Position numbers and translations under genes: made by a program
DNA from: Candidatus Levyibacteriota bacterium
GTDB taxonomy: Bacteria > Patescibacteria > Microgenomatia > Levybacterales > UBA12049
NCBI GenBank assembly: GCA_016186625.1
Contig: JACPLG010000013.1
Location: 1 to 57,084, forward strand
Direction of reading: 5' to 3'
Length of the DNA: 57,084 nucleotides
Shown here: positions 1 through 8,771 of the stretch, one piece after another
How the letters are laid out: each line of letters opens with the position of its first letter
How positions within the stretch are numbered: position 1 is the stretch's first letter
The notes under the pieces: generated by a model
Database searches by the model: none
What the model was told of the DNA's origin: nothing
What the model saw: the letters and a program-made list of their open reading frames with translations, nothing else

Positions 1-2464
1 TCAGGCAAAATCTTTTGGGAAAACGTGTTGATTACTCGGGACGCTCTGTCATTGTTGTCGGGCCTGACTTAAAACTCTCCGAATGCGGACTTCCAAAAGA
101 AATGGCACTTGAAATGTTTAAGCCCTTTGTTCTTCGTGAAGTTATAATTCGTGGTTTTGCTCCTAACATTAAGTCAGCAAAGCGCTACATTGAAAAAAGA
201 CCTCCTGAGGTTTTTGATATTTTAGAAGAGATTACCAAGAATCATCCGGTTCTACTTAACCGCGCGCCGACTTTGCATAAACTCGGAATTCAGGCGTTCT
301 ACCCGGTTCTTATAGAGGGTTCTGCAATACAGCTGCATCCGTGCGTTTGTACCGGTTATAATGCCGACTTTGACGGAGACCAGATGGCGGTGCATATTCC
401 GCTCTCGGATAACGCACAAAAAGAAGCAACACAGCTTATGATGCCTCGGGAAAATCTTCTAAAGCCGGCAGACGGTTCACCAATTACCCTTCCGAATAAA
501 GAAATGGCGGTTGGAGTATTTTATCTTACAACAATTGATGAATCTTTAAGAAAACAAAACGAAGAGAGCACAATATATGGCGGGATAAACGAGGCAATGC
601 TTGCCTACTCATTCAATAAAATCGGGTTAAGACAGAAAGTTAAGGTGAGATTAGGTACAGAAACTATCGAAACATCTGTTGGAAGATTAATGCTTAACGA
701 GCATCTTCCAGGTGCAATTGGATTTGTAAATGAGCCTGTAAAAGCGTCAGGTATTAAGAGAATAATAACAAAAGCTATGATTACAGAAGGCCCAGAAGAA
801 GTGGAAGAGCTTATTGATAGCATCAAGACTCTTGGATTTTATGGCTCAACCATCTCAGGCATTTCTGTTTCGGTATTTGATACTGCCTTGGTAGAGGAAA
901 AAAGTAAATTAATTAACGGCGCAGAGAATAAAATCTCCGAAATTGATTCCGAGTATCAAAAAGGTTTGATTACAAATGATGAGAAAAAAAGGTTGTCAAA
1001 CAATGTTTGGCTTGAAACAACAGACCAAATCGCTGACATGACTTGGGATCTTCTAACTCCTGAAAATGTTATTCGCACAATTATAGACTCGGAGGGAGCT
1101 AGAGCTGGAAAAGAGCAGCTAAAACAGCTCTCGGCTATGAGGGGTTTGATCCTAGATCCTTTAGGAAAAATTGTTGAGCTTCCTATCAAATCTAATTTCA
1201 GAGAGGGGTTGTCAATATTTGAGTATGTGGCATCGGCCCGCGGTTCGCGAAAAGGACTTACTGACTCGGCACTTAAGACCGCAAACGCAGGATATCTTAC
1301 TCGCCGATTGGTGGACGTTTCCCATGATATGATCATAAGAGAAGAAGATTGTGGCAGTAAAGAAGGGATAAAGGTTTTTGCAACAGATAGTCAGAGAACC
1401 GCAACTTTTGCGGAGAGGATTCTTGGAAGGATAGCAACGGATAACATTATCTCACCAAAAAACAAAAAAGTAATTGTTAAAGCCGGGCAGGAAATTACAG
1501 AGGAAAAACTAAGTGAAATTGTAACAAATGATGTCTCAGAGGTGGTTATCCGCTCCCCCCTTACGTGTCAGCTAAAATATGGAATTTGTGCTAACTGTTA
1601 TGGATGGGATTTTTCAGTAAGAAGACGTGTTGAAGTCGGAGTTCCTGTTGGAGTTGTGGCTGCTCAATCTATTGGAGAACCAGGAACACAGCTAACAATG
1701 CGTGTTAGACATTTTGGAGGAGTTGTAATGAGTGACGTTACCCAAGGACTTCCCAGAGTCGAGGAGCTTTTTGAAATGCGGACTCCAAAAGCGCTTTCTC
1801 CAATTTCGGAAATTTCAGGAAAGCTTTCCATTGAAACCGGGGAAGATGGATATATTCTTCGCGTTATGACACACAGAAAACCGGTAGAGGAAAGAGAATA
1901 TTTTGTGCCCCTGGCCTCAAGTCTGAGCGTAAAAGACGGAGCAGAAATTAGCGTTGGAACGCAATTTGCCCAAGGATATCTTGATCCAAAAGAAGTTCTT
2001 AAGATCTCAGGCTTAACCGAGGCTCAGCGCTACGTTATAAATGAAGCACAAAAAGTTTATGAATCACAGGGGATTGTAATTAATGACAAGCATTTTGAAG
2101 TAATTTTGCGAAAAATGTCAGATAAAGTAGTGGTTGAGACAGTTGGAGATACAACACTAATTCCCGGAGACTTTATTACAAAAACAAGATTTGAAGAAAT
2201 AAATGCTGAAATTTTGAGCCAGGGAGGAGAACCGGCAACTGCCCGCCAAACTATTCTTGGAGTTACAAAATCTTCATTATTTTCAGATTCACTGAAGCTT
2301 CTTTGGAAGGGCAGGAAGATAAGCTGATAGGACTTAAAGAGAATGTAATTATTGGACGTCTTATTCCGGTTGAGGGAATCTCAACGGAAGTTTCAACAGA
2401 GGATAATATAAATATGGCCGGAGAGTCACTGGCTGTTGAAGAAAGTGCCCCTCAGAGTGTATAA
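1..2464 (+). CDS. rpoC: DNA-directed RNA polymerase subunit beta' (5'-truncated by window; frameshifted near 3' end)
   Basis: Catalytic beta' subunit of RNA polymerase; the window opens inside the gene (first readable residues RQNLLGKRVDYSG). The Mg-binding NADFDGD motif is present (about 361-381), and the C-terminal zinc site is seen as a Cys near 1350 plus the C-x6-C-x2-C cluster near 1567-1597. The open frame stops at 2327, but the next frame carries the real tail from 2291 (TEASLEGQEDKLIGLKENV and on) to TAA at 2462-2464. Compared with the conserved family sequence, about 14 codons (FLSAASFQETTRVL in other bacteria) plus one base are missing at 2290/2291. Either a true frameshift mutation or an assembly error; an essential gene makes the latter more likely. 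Confidence 0.95.
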
Positions 2465-2574
2465 TACAAATTCAAAAGTCAAAACTCATAAGTCAAAAGT
2501 GAAAGCCAAAGTTAAGAGTTAATTTTGAATTTTGCATTTTGAATTTTAAATTTGACTGACTGAAAGGAAGGAAC
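2465..2574. repeat. AT-rich spacer with self-complementary repeats
   Basis: Between rpoC and rpsL. It holds reiterated short words of the type aaaagtcaaaa, aagtcaaaagt and gaattttgcattttgaattt, with the left half rich in A and the right half in T so that it can fold back. The same style of spacer recurs between other ribosomal genes here. No terminator-like GC stem was seen, so rpsL may be read through from rpoC. Confidence 0.45.
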
Positions 2575-3066
2575 ATGCCTACAATATCACAACTTACCAA
2601 AAAAGGAAGAAGAAGAAAGATTAAAAAGGTTCGAGTAACCGGACTCCGGCGTGCTTATAACGCAAAGGACCGAGTTTACAAAGAGTATAATTCTCCGCAA
2701 AAACGGGGCGTGGTTACTTTGGTTAAGACTATGACTCCCAGAAAACCTAATTCTGCTCTTCGAAAAGTAGCCAGAGTCAAATTATCAAATAGGACCGAAG
2801 TTACCGCCTACATCATGGGGGAAGGCCATAATCTTGCCGAGCACGGAATCGTTCTTGTTCGCGGTGGAAGAGTCAAGGATTTGGCAGGAGTAAAATATCA
2901 TATCGTGCGGGGAAAGTTTGACCTTGCCGGAGTAGCAGGAAGACAAAGCTCTAGAAGTAAATACGGAGCTAAAAAGGGCGGAGGAGGTGGAGTTCGTCCG
3001 TCTACACCAGTAACCCCGGCAGCAGCGGAAACTCCAGCACCTGCGGAAGGAGGGACTACAGCGTAA
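2575..3066 (+). CDS. rpsL: 30S ribosomal protein S12
   Basis: Decoding-centre protein uS12, 163 aa against the usual ~124-140. Recognised by MPTISQL, PQKRGVVT, TPRKPNSALRKVARVKL, GEGHNLAEH and GGRVKDLAGVKYH. There is an insert of about 15 residues between the N-terminus and PQKRG (about residues 22-40) and a Gly/Pro/Ala tail after residue ~135. Two residues tied to streptomycin response in model bacteria differ: the usual PKKPNSA is PRKPNSA (Arg56 here, equivalent to E. coli Lys42), and DLPGV is DLAGV (Ala104). A good Shine-Dalgarno (aaggaagg) precedes the ATG. Confidence 0.97.
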   Translation: MPTISQLTKKGRRRKIKKVRVTGLRRAYNAKDRVYKEYNSPQKRGVVTLVKTMTPRKPNSALRKVARVKLSNRTEVTAYIMGEGHNLAEHGIVLVRGGRVKDLAGVKYHIVRGKFDLAGVAGRQSSRSKYGAKKGGGGGVRPSTPVTPAAAETPAPAEGGTTA

Positions 3067-3196
3067 TCAGTTATCAGTTTTCTGTTGTCGGTTATCAGCC
3101 GTCTGTTTGCCTGTTCTCAGTTTGTCAGTTTGATAAACCGAAAACCGATAGACTAGATTCCGAAAACTGAAAACCGAGAACAGATAACCGAAAAAT
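3067..3196. repeat. Palindromic spacer between rpsL and rpsG
   Basis: A 130-nt spacer whose left half is rich in cagttatcag / tctgttgtcggttatcag words and whose right half holds their complements (gaaaactgaaaaccgagaacagataacc), so it could form a long imperfect hairpin. Related words (tctgttctcagtcctctgttgtctg) occur inside the tsaD coding region near 47730. Confidence 0.5.
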
Positions 3197-3766
3197 ATGA
3201 GAGGTGCAAAAGTAAGCAAAAAAAGAAAAGTACAAGAAGACGTAATCTATAATTCAAGGCTTGTTGCAAAGCTAATTAATAATATTATGAGGGACGGCAA
3301 GAAAACAGTAGCCCAGTCTTTGGTTTATGATACGTTTGACATTTTAGCCAAAAAAAGCCCTTCTACGAGTTCAACATCCGTTCGACCCGTTCGAGATTCT
3401 CAGGGCAAGCAAGCTCAGGATAAAGGCTCACTGCAAGCAGGCGCAGGGCAAGAGAGCCCATTATCTCTTTTTGAAAAAGCTGTTCAGAATGTGGGTCCAA
3501 GAACAGAAATAAAGGCTCGCCGTGTAGGAGGAGCTTCATATCAAATACCAATTGAAGTTAGGGGAGACCGCCGGACAGCTCTAGCACTCCGCTGGATAAT
3601 TGAAGCAGCAAGAGCTAAATCAAATAAGGATTTCCACACATTTCCGGAAAAATTGGCAGCAGAGATAGTGGATGCTTCCCAAAACCAAGGTGAAGCAATA
3701 AGAAAGCGTGACAATGTCCATAGAATGGCCGAAGCCAACAAAGCTTTCTCCCATTTCCGCATCTAA
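3197..3766 (+). CDS. rpsG: 30S ribosomal protein S7
   Basis: uS7, which nucleates assembly of the 30S head; 189 aa against the usual ~156. N-terminal MRGAKVSKKRKVQEDVIYNS, then LVAKLINNIMRDGKK and C-terminal RDNVHRMAEANKAFSHFR are diagnostic. Residues ~55-90 are an insert rich in Ser, Gln, Gly and Arg; its DNA (about 3360-3460) resembles a dispersed repeat with words such as ttcgagattctcagggcaag and caagctcagg, also seen in other genes. Canonical str-operon order (rpsL, rpsG, fusA), but with two small genes between rpsG and fusA. Confidence 0.96.
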   Translation: MRGAKVSKKRKVQEDVIYNSRLVAKLINNIMRDGKKTVAQSLVYDTFDILAKKSPSTSSTSVRPVRDSQGKQAQDKGSLQAGAGQESPLSLFEKAVQNVGPRTEIKARRVGGASYQIPIEVRGDRRTALALRWIIEAARAKSNKDFHTFPEKLAAEIVDASQNQGEAIRKRDNVHRMAEANKAFSHFRI

Positions 3767-3772
3767 ATCCCC

Positions 3773-4102
3773 ATGAAAACCCTCTATGTTCGCAGTCGAA
3801 AACAATGGAGGGAGTGGCTGGAGAAAAATCATGATAAAGAGAAAGAGATTTGGCTTGTTTATTATCGAAAAACCAGCGGAAAACCTACTGTCTCCTATGA
3901 CGAATCTGTTGAAGAAGCCTTGTGTTTTGGCTGGATTGACAGCAAAGAAAAAAGTTTGGACTCGGAAAGATATGCCGGGCGCTTTACTCCCAGAAAACCT
4001 AAATCCAACTGGTCACCCTCAAATCGCGCCCGCGCCAAGCGTTTGATTGAATCGAAACAAATAACAGATGCCGGTCGCAAAGCTTTACCGAAAGACTTAT
4101 AA
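3773..4102 (+). CDS. YdeI/OmpD-associated-like protein, C-terminally short
   Basis: 109 aa beginning 6 nt after rpsG. The N-terminal half matches the YdeI / OmpD-associated family in motifs I recognise: WREWLEKNHDKEKEIWLVYY, SYDESVEEALCFGWIDS and RFTPRKPKSNWSPSNRARA. Family members are usually about 190 aa with a C-terminal helical part, which is missing because a stop follows at 4100-4102; no continuation is visible in other frames. It may be a truncated remnant still translated by coupling to rpsG. Function of the family is poorly defined. Confidence 0.7.
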   Translation: MKTLYVRSRKQWREWLEKNHDKEKEIWLVYYRKTSGKPTVSYDESVEEALCFGWIDSKEKSLDSERYAGRFTPRKPKSNWSPSNRARAKRLIESKQITDAGRKALPKDL

Positions 4103-4129
4103 CCGCAAAATCGGCACAATAATGTAGCT

Positions 4130-4148
4130 TCCCACATTCCATGTGGGA
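4130..4148. other. Short perfect hairpin (tcccacat / atgtggga)
   Basis: Eight-bp arms tcccacat and atgtggga separated by tcc, just after the YdeI-like stop. There is no U-tract, so this is not a classical terminator; it could be an mRNA stability or processing element. Confidence 0.4.
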
Positions 4149-4368
4149 ACACAGATGTGGGGATAGAGGAATAGAAATTACAAAACCGCAAGATCGGAAG
4201 GAAGAAACAAAAATTATTCCTACTGCGCCACTTGAGTTTGATTTAAGCAATGGTGAACCACCTTCTCATGCTGACATTATTGCTGAGATTGAGAGAAACC
4301 AGAGGGAAATCTCTGAGCTGAGAGCTCAACAGGCTAGTGCTACAACCGAAACCCCATCCTCTAGCTAA
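4141..4368 (+). CDS. Small hypothetical protein (75 aa)
   Basis: Not recognised. Acidic and Pro/Ser-rich; the C-terminal part (DIIAEIERNQREISELRAQQ) looks like a short amphipathic or coiled-coil helix, followed by a Thr/Ser tail. The proposed ATG falls in the right arm of a hairpin and has no Shine-Dalgarno, so the start is uncertain. It sits directly before the fusA promoter and terminator. Confidence 0.4.
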   Translation: MWEHRCGDRGIEITKPQDRKEETKIIPTAPLEFDLSNGEPPSHADIIAEIERNQREISELRAQQASATTETPSSS

Positions 4369-4381
4369 GACTTCTATTTTG

Positions 4382-4390
4382 TGGTATACT
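4382..4390 (+). promoter_or_regulatory. Extended -10 promoter upstream of fusA
   Basis: TGG-TATACT forms an extended -10 element (TATACT at 4385-4390); the -35 region 17 nt upstream (tagcta) is poor. Predicted transcription would start near 4397, which places the next hairpin at the extreme 5' end of the RNA. Confidence 0.5.
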
Positions 4391-4395
4391 CATTT

Positions 4396-4423
4396 AGCTT
4401 CCAATTCCTGGGAGCTTTTTTAG
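4396..4423 (+). terminator. Hairpin plus U-run (terminator or 5'-terminal leader hairpin)
   Basis: Arms agcttcc and gggagct (7 bp, one G-U) with loop aattcct, followed by six T. It can end transcripts arriving from rpsL-rpsG. Because a -10 box lies immediately upstream, it would also form the first nucleotides of the fusA transcript, as in the tuf leader. Confidence 0.6.
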
Positions 4424-4430
4424 ATAATAA

Positions 4431-4541
4431 TTTGGATGATTTCAAAATTTCTTGGAGACGCTCCGCGACGCATCGGCTAGGTCCTCAAATCCCGATTGCC
4501 GCTTCGCTAGCGCACCTAGCAAAATTTCAAAATCATCCAAT
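4431..4541. repeat. ~110-nt imperfect inverted repeat in the fusA leader
   Basis: Outer arms ttggatgatttcaaaatttc (4431-4450) and its near complement at about 4521-4541, with an inner GC-rich part (ggctaggtcctc ... gcgcacctagc) that can pair further. It could form a long stem in the fusA 5' UTR. Resembles the GC-rich palindromic repeats seen elsewhere in the window. Confidence 0.5.
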
Positions 4542-4584
4542 GCAGATTTGAGATTTGATTTTTGATTTATAATTTAAATGAAGT

Positions 4585-6720
4585 ATGGCAGATATAGCAA
4601 ACAGACATTTTGATTTGGAAAAGATTCGAAATATTGGCATTATTGCCCATATTGACGCGGGGAAAACCACCACAACCGAACGAATCCTTTTTTACACAGG
4701 ACGAACCCACAAAATTGGTGATATTGACGAGGGAACAACTGTTATGGACTGGATGAAAGAGGAGCGGGAGCGGGGAATCACAATAGTTAGTGCTGCCACC
4801 ACAGCTTTCTGGACTCCGACTGAAGGTTTATCAAAAGAGGTTGAACACCGCATAAACATCATAGACACTCCCGGACATGTTGATTTTACGGCAGAAGTTG
4901 AACGCTCACTTAGGGTTTTGGACGGAGGAATTACAGTTTTGGACGCAGAGGAAGGAGTGCAATCCCAGTCTGAAACTGTCTGGCGCCAGGCTGATAAATA
5001 TAAAGTTCCAAGAATTTGTTTCATCAATAAAATGGACAAGCTTGGAGCAGACTTTTTGGCTACCATTAAATCTATTGAAGACAGACTTGGTGCAAATCCG
5101 GCAATTATGGTTTTACCCATCGGCGCCGAGCAAGCGTATGTCGGCAATATTGATCTTTTAACCCGCAAGGCTTATCGCTGGGGGGGAGACGAACTTGGTG
5201 CGAAATACGATGTAGGGGATGATATTCCAGCGGAGATGAAGGACAAGGTAGAGGAATACCGCCACAAATTAATTGAAAAGATTGCAGAGACTGATGACGG
5301 GCTTTTGGAGAAATACCTCAATGGGCAGGAGCCAACTGTTGATGAACTCAGAGCAGCGCTTCGAAGAGCTGTAATTAGTTATAAATTAGTGCCCATTTAT
5401 GCCGGTTCGTCTTTACGCAATAAAGGAGTCCAGCCTTTGCTTGACGGCGTAGTTGAATACCTACCAAGTCCGGTGGACCTTAGGCAAGTAAAGGGACATA
5501 ATCCTAAGACAAATGCAGAAGAAGTTCGATTACTCGTAGAAGATGCCCCACTTGCAGGACTAGCCTTTAAGATTCAGAACGATCCGCATGTTGGAAAACT
5601 GACATATTTTAGAGTTTATTCCGGAAAACTAACGTCTGGAAGCTATGTTTATAACGCTACAAAGGACCTTAAAGAGAGAGTAGGCCGCCTTCTTCTTATG
5701 CACTCAAATCAGCGGGAAGAAATAAAAGAAGCATATGCCGGAGAAATTGTAGCAATAGTTGGCCTTAAAGATACAGGCACAGGAGATACTTTATCTGATG
5801 AGGGAAAACCAATAGTTCTTGAAAAAATTTCATTCCCGGAGCCTGTAATATCCTTGGCAATTGAGCCAAAAACAAAATCTGATCAGGAGAAGCTCGGTAT
5901 GGCCCTCAAAAGGCTTATGGATGAGGATCCAACCTTTCAAGTAAAAACCAATCATGAAACAGGACAGACTATCATCTCAGGAGTAGGAGAGCTGCAATTG
6001 GAAGTTAAAGTCAACACTATGAAAGCTGATTTTGGAGTTGATGCAAATGTGGGCGCACCTCAAGTAGCATATAAAGAAACTATCAAAGAGACTGCAACAG
6101 GAGAAGGAAAATATATAAGACAGTCCGGAGGACGCGGACAATACGGACATTGTTTCCTTAGAGTAAAGCCCAGGCCCCGCGGAGAAGGTAATGAGTTTAT
6201 CAATTCTATAAAAGGAGGAGCGATTCCGGCTGAATTTATAAAATCAATTGAAAAAGGAGTAAAGGAGAGTCAAGAAAACGGAATTTATCTAGGATATCCT
6301 GTGACAGATATGAGCGTTGAGGTTTATGACGGATCATTTCATGAAGTTGATTCTTCTGAAATCGCCTTTAAAATTGCAGCCTCAAAAGCTCTTCAGGCTG
6401 CTGCCAAGAATGCCAAGCTTACACTTCTTGAGCCAATCATGAAAGTTGAGGTTACAACGCCGTCTGAGTTTTTGGGAGATGTAATTGGAGATCTTTCGTC
6501 AAAAAGAGCACAAATTTCAGGAACCGAAGAGCATGGAAAGGCAACTATAATTCTGGCAATGGTGCCACTCGCAGAGCTCTCTGGTTATGCAACAGTATTG
6601 CGATCGATGACTCAAGGAAGAGCCAGTTATTACATGGAGCCTTCACATTACGAAGAAGTTCCTCAAAACATCCAGCAGCAAATGTTAGCTACCTCCACCT
6701 TCACAGGAAGAGTTGAATAA
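4585..6720 (+). CDS. fusA: Translation elongation factor G
   Basis: Ribosomal translocase GTPase, 711 aa, full length. G1 AHIDAGKTTTTERILFYTG, switch region RGITIVSAATT, G3 DTPGHVDFT, G4 NKMD, and C-terminal domains IV-V (RQSGGRGQYGHC; SEFLGDVIGDLSSKRAQI). The end TSTFTGRVE is copied downstream at 8731-8760. No clear Shine-Dalgarno precedes the ATG; a TATAAT at 4568-4573 could give a very short leader in addition to the upstream promoter. Confidence 0.98.
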   Translation: MADIANRHFDLEKIRNIGIIAHIDAGKTTTTERILFYTGRTHKIGDIDEGTTVMDWMKEERERGITIVSAATTAFWTPTEGLSKEVEHRINIIDTPGHVDFTAEVERSLRVLDGGITVLDAEEGVQSQSETVWRQADKYKVPRICFINKMDKLGADFLATIKSIEDRLGANPAIMVLPIGAEQAYVGNIDLLTRKAYRWGGDELGAKYDVGDDIPAEMKDKVEEYRHKLIEKIAETDDGLLEKYLNGQEPTVDELRAALRRAVISYKLVPIYAGSSLRNKGVQPLLDGVVEYLPSPVDLRQVKGHNPKTNAEEVRLLVEDAPLAGLAFKIQNDPHVGKLTYFRVYSGKLTSGSYVYNATKDLKERVGRLLLMHSNQREEIKEAYAGEIVAIVGLKDTGTGDTLSDEGKPIVLEKISFPEPVISLAIEPKTKSDQEKLGMALKRLMDEDPTFQVKTNHETGQTIISGVGELQLEVKVNTMKADFGVDANVGAPQVAYKETIKETATGEGKYIRQSGGRGQYGHCFLRVKPRPRGEGNEFINSIKGGAIPAEFIKSIEKGVKESQENGIYLGYPVTDMSVEVYDGSFHEVDSSEIAFKIAASKALQAAAKNAKLTLLEPIMKVEVTTPSEFLGDVIGDLSSKRAQISGTEEHGKATIILAMVPLAELSGYATVLRSMTQGRASYYMEPSHYEEVPQNIQQQMLATSTFTGRVE

Positions 6721-6726
6721 TAACTT

Positions 6727-6915
6727 ATGGGAGAAAGACTAGAAGGATTAGATCAGAAAGTAGCGGCATACGAAAGACATTGTAATGCCATGAGTGATCG
6801 TACTACTCCTACAGGGGACTTTAATGGTGCGCTTAATGCTTTAAAAATTTTAAACAGAGATACGAAAGGCACAGCCAGAACATTATTTGTATCCCGATTA
6901 CACATTAGAAGATAA
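6727..6915 (+). CDS. Small hypothetical protein, family A copy 1 (62 aa)
   Basis: Unknown function. Starts 6 nt after fusA, probably translationally coupled. It is clearly paralogous to the product at 8772-8996: shared pattern DQK-x2-AY-x-R, M-x-D-x2-TP, F-x3-L-x-AL-x2-L-x2-DT-x-G-x2-RT and a basic end. Predicted soluble and helical, with no signal peptide. The position behind fusA and the duplication with the fusA tail suggest a lineage-specific small protein, perhaps translation-linked (inference). Confidence 0.65.
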   Translation: MGERLEGLDQKVAAYERHCNAMSDRTTPTGDFNGALNALKILNRDTKGTARTLFVSRLHIRR

Positions 6916-7071
6916 ATTCAAGACCCAAAGGAAGAATTGAGTAAGCCCCAAGATACACTACTATGTAGTAGCATACTTTATGCGTATTACAGAGAGAGTT
7001 GATAATTCAAGAATTGGTAAAACTTGACAGATAATTTATAAAATGCTAAACCTAAATTAGGCAGACAAAAG

Positions 7072-7383
7072 ATGGAATCAGATAATCAAGTTCCAGAACA
7101 GCAAATACCGCAACAGCCAATTACTCAACCATCTAAATCCAAGAATAAAAAAATAGCAGGTATAACAATGATTGTTTTTATTGCTTTGGTATTTATAATT
7201 TCAGGTTTGATATTGGCATTTAATTTATCAAGCAAAAAAGAGCCGCCTGCAACGGATACAGCTACGGTTTCTAAAGATTCAGAAATAGCTCCTAAAACAA
7301 CATATAGCAACCCTTTTGACAAAAGCACCCAATATGTAAATCCTTTCTTTTCATATAAAAACCCATTTGATAATTTGAAATGA
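7072..7383 (+). CDS. Single-pass membrane protein with NPF repeats (103 aa)
   Basis: Unknown function. A Gln/Pro-rich N-terminal tail (residues 1-25) and a basic patch (KSKNKK) precede one transmembrane helix (about 29-50), followed by a short external region containing three Asn-Pro-Phe motifs (SNPFD, VNPFF, KNPFD). The stop overlaps the next start (ATGA), so it is co-translated with the Cys-rich secreted protein; the two probably act together at the cell surface (inference). A TTGACA at 7024-7029 may be the -35 of their promoter. Confidence 0.65.
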   Translation: MESDNQVPEQQIPQQPITQPSKSKNKKIAGITMIVFIALVFIISGLILAFNLSSKKEPPATDTATVSKDSEIAPKTTYSNPFDKSTQYVNPFFSYKNPFDNLK

Positions 7384-8717
7384 AAAAATTATTACTTTTC
7401 TTAATATTAATATTTACTTCGTTTGCTTTTGGAATAATTTTTACTTCTCCAAAAAACGTACTCGCGCAGGAAAGTCCTGAGGAAGCAGCGAAAAAATATA
7501 ACATAACTTTTCCTATTGCGGAGCTTGGGAATTGCGAAAACTACTCAGAGTGTAGGCAGTTTTGCGAAGATCCCGTTAACTCAACAACATGTATAGATTT
7601 TGCAAAAAGTAAGGGATTTTATAAAGAAGAGAATACAGGGAAGGCTGATTTATTAGCAAAAGCAAGATCTCAGCTTGGTTGTAGTTCAGAAGCCACTTGC
7701 AGGGAGCTTTGCAGCAAAGAAGAAAATTTTGAGAAATGCAGCAATTTTGCGAGTCAAAACAATTTATCCGGAGGTCACAGTGAAGATCATTCAAGTGCAC
7801 AAATTCTTCAAAAGGCAAAGTCAATACTTGGCTGTAGCTCTGAGGCCTCGTGCCGGGAAGTTTGTAGCAAGGAAGAGAATAAGGAGAAATGCTCGCAGTT
7901 TGCAAGACAAACTGGGCTTAGGGGAGGAGAACATAGAAGTGGTCCAGGGGGCTGTAGTTCTGAGGAAACCTGCAGAGCTTTTTGCTCAGATCCTGCTAAC
8001 TATCAAGTTTGTTCTGGATATGCAACTTCTCAGGGTGGAAATTTTTCTGGCCCAGGAGGTTGCAATTCAGAAGCAACGTGCCGGCAGTACTGCGAAAAAA
8101 ATCCACAGAGTTGCAGGTCTTTTGGTGACAGAGGGAATTATAACCCTGAGGAAATGTGCAGAAAAACCCCAAATTGTTCGTGGGCAAACAATGCTTGTCA
8201 ATGCGCAAGTTATGGAGGGTCAGCTGAAGGCGGCCAAAAAGCGCAGGAATATGCAGATTTTTGCAGAAAAAATCCTGAGAAATGCGGACCCGGGCAATCT
8301 GGCTCATTCGAAAATTCGCAACAAAGAGAAGAATATGAAAAGTATTGCCGGGAAAATCCTGATAAATGCAGATTTGATAGTGCGGATCCATCAGGTAGCT
8401 ATCAAGGCTCTGATCCTCAAAGCGAGTGTGTAAAATATGGCTGTAATTGGAATGGATCAAATTGTGACTGCAGTAATAAAACTTCTTCGAGTGGTAGCCC
8501 AGAGACAGAGTGTGCTAAATCCGGATGTAGCTGGACAGGCTCTTCTTGTGATTGTTCTGCCCAAACCCAAACTTACGACCCGGCTACTGAATGCGCTAAG
8601 ACAACGGGCTGTTCTTGGACTGGTTCATCTTGTCAATGTGGTGCAGTTCAGGGAGAGAATGCGAGGGATGTGTCTTTATTTCAAAAAATTTTAAATTTCA
8701 TCCTCAGACTAAAATAA
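7380..8717 (+). CDS. Secreted cysteine-rich repeat protein (445 aa)
   Basis: N-terminal signal peptide (residues 1-30: basic MKK, hydrophobic stretch, cut likely after VLAQ). The mature part is built from two kinds of Cys modules. About five copies of a C-x5-C-x3-C-x6-8-C unit (for example GCSSEATCRELCSKEENFEKC) cover residues ~45-245. Later come short units of the C-x4-GC-W-x4-C-x-C type (ECAKSGCSWTGSSCDC) around residues 255-275 and 355-430. Linkers are Gly/Ser-rich. Most likely a disulfide-stabilised extracellular or surface protein. I recognise similar architecture from CPR genomes but know no assigned function. Confidence 0.75.
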   Translation: MKKLLLFLILIFTSFAFGIIFTSPKNVLAQESPEEAAKKYNITFPIAELGNCENYSECRQFCEDPVNSTTCIDFAKSKGFYKEENTGKADLLAKARSQLGCSSEATCRELCSKEENFEKCSNFASQNNLSGGHSEDHSSAQILQKAKSILGCSSEASCREVCSKEENKEKCSQFARQTGLRGGEHRSGPGGCSSEETCRAFCSDPANYQVCSGYATSQGGNFSGPGGCNSEATCRQYCEKNPQSCRSFGDRGNYNPEEMCRKTPNCSWANNACQCASYGGSAEGGQKAQEYADFCRKNPEKCGPGQSGSFENSQQREEYEKYCRENPDKCRFDSADPSGSYQGSDPQSECVKYGCNWNGSNCDCSNKTSSSGSPETECAKSGCSWTGSSCDCSAQTQTYDPATECAKTTGCSWTGSSCQCGAVQGENARDVSLFQKILNFILRLK

Positions 8718-8730
8718 TAGATTGACCTAC

Positions 8731-8760
8731 CAATCCACCTTTACAGGAAGAGTTGAGTAG
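8731..8760 (+). repeat. Relic copy of the fusA 3' end
   Basis: These 30 nt match 6691-6720 closely and, read in frame, spell STFTGRVE-stop, the C-terminus of EF-G. The copy sits just upstream of the second small-protein paralog exactly as the original sits upstream of the first, showing that a fusA-tail plus small-gene segment was duplicated. Confidence 0.8.
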
Positions 8761-8771
8761 TATTGAGATTT

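Noticed and set aside
4585..4585. fusA as a strictly leaderless gene from TATAAT 4568-4573
   Set aside because: Spacing to the ATG is 11 nt and the -35 is poor; the region is low-complexity AT repeat, so the box may be chance.
7675..8694. Long open frames overlapping the Cys-rich gene in other frames (both strands)
   Set aside because: They are by-products of the repetitive Cys codons; no start context, and the signal-peptide frame is clearly coding.
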